DNA of 7,155 nt from Actinomycetota bacterium (lineage in GTDB: Bacteria; Actinomycetota; Actinomycetes; Nanopelagicales; Nanopelagicaceae). Position numbers and translations under genes: made by a program. The notes under the pieces are model-generated. The model did no database searches, was not told the origin of the DNA, and saw nothing but the letters and a program-made list of their open reading frames with translations. Location of the stretch: NCBI GenBank assembly GCA_009705165.1, contig WLCU01000048.1:1-7155 (forward strand), read 5' to 3'. Below, piece after piece: positions 5,700 to 7,155 of the stretch (its first letter is position 1; every line of letters begins with the position of its first letter).

Positions 5700-6556
5700 G
5701 AAGCAAAAGAACCAAATAAACGTTCAGCGTTATTGCTAAGCGCAGTTGCAAGTTCGGCTAAATCTGCATTTCTTTCAGTTGCCATCGCGCGAACGATATT
5801 TGCAATCTGTGCTGGGGTGTTGAGCGCACCTCTGTGCGGCATTGGAGCTAAAAATGGTGAATCAGTTTCGACTAATAATTGATCAATGGGCACGATTTTT
5901 ACTGCTTCGCGCAATGCAGGTGCATTCTTGAAAGTGAGAGTGCCCGCAAAAGAGAGCACATAGCCACGTTCTACGCAGGTTTTAGCCATAGCTAAATCAC
6001 CTGAAAAGCAGTGAAAAATAGTTTTTTCCGGCGCACCAACTTCTAGAAGAACTGATAAAACATCTTCGTGAGAATCACGATCATGAATAACCAAAGCTTT
6101 ATTTGTTTTCTTGGCTAATTCAATGTGCCATTTAAAAGACTCTTGTTGACGCGCACGTAGTTCTGGAGGAGTACGGAAATAATCTAAACCTGTTTCGCCA
6201 ATGGCACGAACACGGGGGTGTTGTGCAAGCTTTTCAATAATCGCCCAATCTGCCTCTAAGTTTTCAACCACAGGGGCTTCGTTGGGATGAAGTGCTACTG
6301 CGGCTAATACTGAAGTATTGAATTTTTCTGCAGCTGCAACGCACCACTGCGACTGCTCCGCCGAATATCCAACTTGAAGGATTCGATCAATGTTTACAGA
6401 CTTTGCTTCGGCAATAACTTGGGCTACTTCAGGTGAATCTGGTGCGGTATCAGTAATGATTTCCATATGCGCATGTGCATCAACTGTTGGAACTGGAAGC
6501 GGTTCTGGAAGTGGTGCTCGCGGGCGGTCAATATCGCGATTGTGGCGATCAGCCAT
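5696..6556 (-). CDS. tatD: TatD-family metal-dependent DNase
   Basis: Member of the TatD subgroup of the amidohydrolase superfamily: two-metal TIM-barrel hydrolases with 3'-5' exonuclease activity on DNA (and RNA), linked to DNA repair and nucleic-acid turnover. From the ATG at 6554-6556 the protein has 286 residues. Metal ligands appear in order: DAHAH (26-30; His28, His30), ALHP (88-91; His90), GETGLDYF (120-127; Glu121), VIHDRDSHED (156-165; His158), FHCFSGD (181-187; His182) and ETDSPFLAP (230-238; Asp232). The first ~23 residues are a charged, Pro-rich extension; from memory similar extensions occur in actinobacterial homologues. An in-frame start at 6637 would lie inside metG and add residues with no family similarity, so I reject it. 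The start is 5 nt after metG and shows no clear Shine-Dalgarno. The 3' end overlaps rsmA by 4 nt. The exact substrate is not predictable. Confidence 0.95.
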   Translation of the reverse strand: MADRHNRDIDRPRAPLPEPLPVPTVDAHAHMEIITDTAPDSPEVAQVIAEAKSVNIDRILQVGYSAEQSQWCVAAAEKFNTSVLAAVALHPNEAPVVENLEADWAIIEKLAQHPRVRAIGETGLDYFRTPPELRARQQESFKWHIELAKKTNKALVIHDRDSHEDVLSVLLEVGAPEKTIFHCFSGDLAMAKTCVERGYVLSFAGTLTFKNAPALREAVKIVPIDQLLVETDSPFLAPMPHRGALNTPAQIANIVRAMATERNADLAELATALSNNAERLFGSFAS

Positions 6557-6561
6557 AGTTA

Positions 6562-7155
6562 CTATGCGTTTGTTTCTAAGCGAGGGAAAAGTACAGGTGT
6601 CTTGGTAACTGTTGAACCTGGTTTTAGCTGGCCCCATGTTGCGACATCGCTAACTTTTTGCGCGTTCAAATCACCCAATGAGCTTTGTGCACCAAGGCTC
6701 TGCCACAAAATTTCACATGTCTGCGGCATAACCGGATTAAGCAAGACCGCTAACGCACGAAGAGATTCAGCGGTGTTGTATAAAACTTTTTCAAGAACTT
6801 CCTGGTTGGCTGGATCTTTCGCAAGGATCCATGGCTCTTTCTCAGTTACGTAGCCATTAACTTTCTTACAAAAATCCATAATTGCAACGATTCCACCTTG
6901 AAAATCTAATTGGCAGATTGCTTCATCGGCCTTCTTAGCAGCGTCAGAAAGTGCGTTTTCCAACCCTGAATCACTGCTCTTAGCCGGCAAGATTCCCCCG
7001 CAGTATTTTTCAATCATTGCAGCAGAGCGGGATGCAAGGTTTCCGAAATCATTTGCAAGCTCTGATGTATATCTGGCACTCATGTCTTCCCAAGAGAAAG
7101 AACCATCTGTGCCAAATGGAATAGCACGCAAGAAGTAATAGCGGAAAGCATCAAC
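6562..7155 (-). CDS. metG: Methionyl-tRNA synthetase, C-terminal part (5' end outside window)
   Basis: Charges tRNA-Met with methionine. The window holds the last 198 codons; the frame runs off the right edge and the catalytic Rossmann core (HIGH and KMSKS motifs) is outside. What is seen begins VDAFRYYFLRAIPFGTDG, the junction just after the catalytic domain, then RYTSELANDFGNLASR and the helical anticodon-binding domain. That domain includes NGYVTEKEPWILAK, whose Trp corresponds to the anticodon-stacking Trp of the family. The protein stops after VLFPRLETNA. It therefore lacks the C-terminal EMAP/Arc1p-like tRNA-binding domain found in some bacterial MetRSs, as is usual in Actinobacteria. 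The stop is TAG and tatD follows after 5 nt. A TTG at 7129-7131 could be mistaken for a start, but the similarity continues upstream of it. Confidence 0.97.
   Translation of the reverse strand, partial: VDAFRYYFLRAIPFGTDGSFSWEDMSARYTSELANDFGNLASRSAAMIEKYCGGILPAKSSDSGLENALSDAAKKADEAICQLDFQGGIVAIMDFCKKVNGYVTEKEPWILAKDPANQEVLEKVLYNTAESLRALAVLLNPVMPQTCEILWQSLGAQSSLGDLNAQKVSDVATWGQLKPGSTVTKTPVLFPRLETNA

Noticed and set aside
6557..6637. Upstream in-frame start for tatD at 6637
   Set aside because: It would sit inside metG coding sequence and add 27 residues unlike any TatD; the ATG at 6556 gives a normal protein 5 nt after the metG stop.
6467..6853. Open plus-strand frame of 128 codons across the metG-tatD junction
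   Set aside because: Antisense to two conserved genes, with no recognisable motif or ribosome-binding site.

Overview
The window is a compact, single-strand block of bacterial housekeeping genes. Every real gene reads on the minus strand. In transcription order (high to low coordinate) they are metG (3' part), tatD, rsmA, ispE, a tRNA-Gln, glmU, prs, rplY and pth (lacking only its last codons). I found no mobile element, CRISPR array, phage gene or plus-strand gene. The order metG-tatD-(rpf)-rsmA-ispE ... glmU-prs-rplY-pth is the typical actinobacterial arrangement, and the long Ctc-type L25 and the MetRS that ends without a C-terminal tRNA-binding domain also fit Actinobacteria. The DNA is clearly poorer in G+C than most actinobacteria (by eye near the middle 40s per cent, not computed) and the spacers are very short. 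I therefore infer a streamlined planktonic actinobacterium of the acI / Nanopelagicales type (Planktophila- or Nanopelagicus-like); this is recognition, not a database result.

Layout. From 7155 down to 3921, metG, tatD, rsmA and ispE form a tight run with spacers of 5 and 21 nt and one 4-nt ATGA overlap. A tRNA-Gln(UUG) gene with an encoded CCA lies at 3794-3868. It is followed by glmU (GTG start) and, after a 3-nt gap, by prs. A 158-nt spacer (1190-1347) separates prs from rplY, and pth follows rplY after 17 nt. No intergenic stretch exceeds 160 nt.

Functions. The products serve translation (MetRS, RsmA, L25, peptidyl-tRNA hydrolase, tRNA-Gln), cell-wall and isoprenoid precursors (GlmU makes UDP-GlcNAc; IspE is in the MEP pathway), PRPP supply for nucleotides (Prs) and nucleic-acid hydrolysis (TatD).

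The most interesting signal is in RNA rather than in protein. The leader of rplY can fold into a long hairpin of about 17 base pairs whose base is a perfect 6-bp duplex between the Shine-Dalgarno AAGGAG and an upstream CTCCTT. The same CTCCTT can instead pair with a TAAGG just upstream of it. This has the architecture of an on/off translational switch for ribosomal protein L25. A smaller hairpin also covers the ribosome-binding site of glmU just after the tRNA, and the tRNA-Gln has an unusual A at T-loop position 54.
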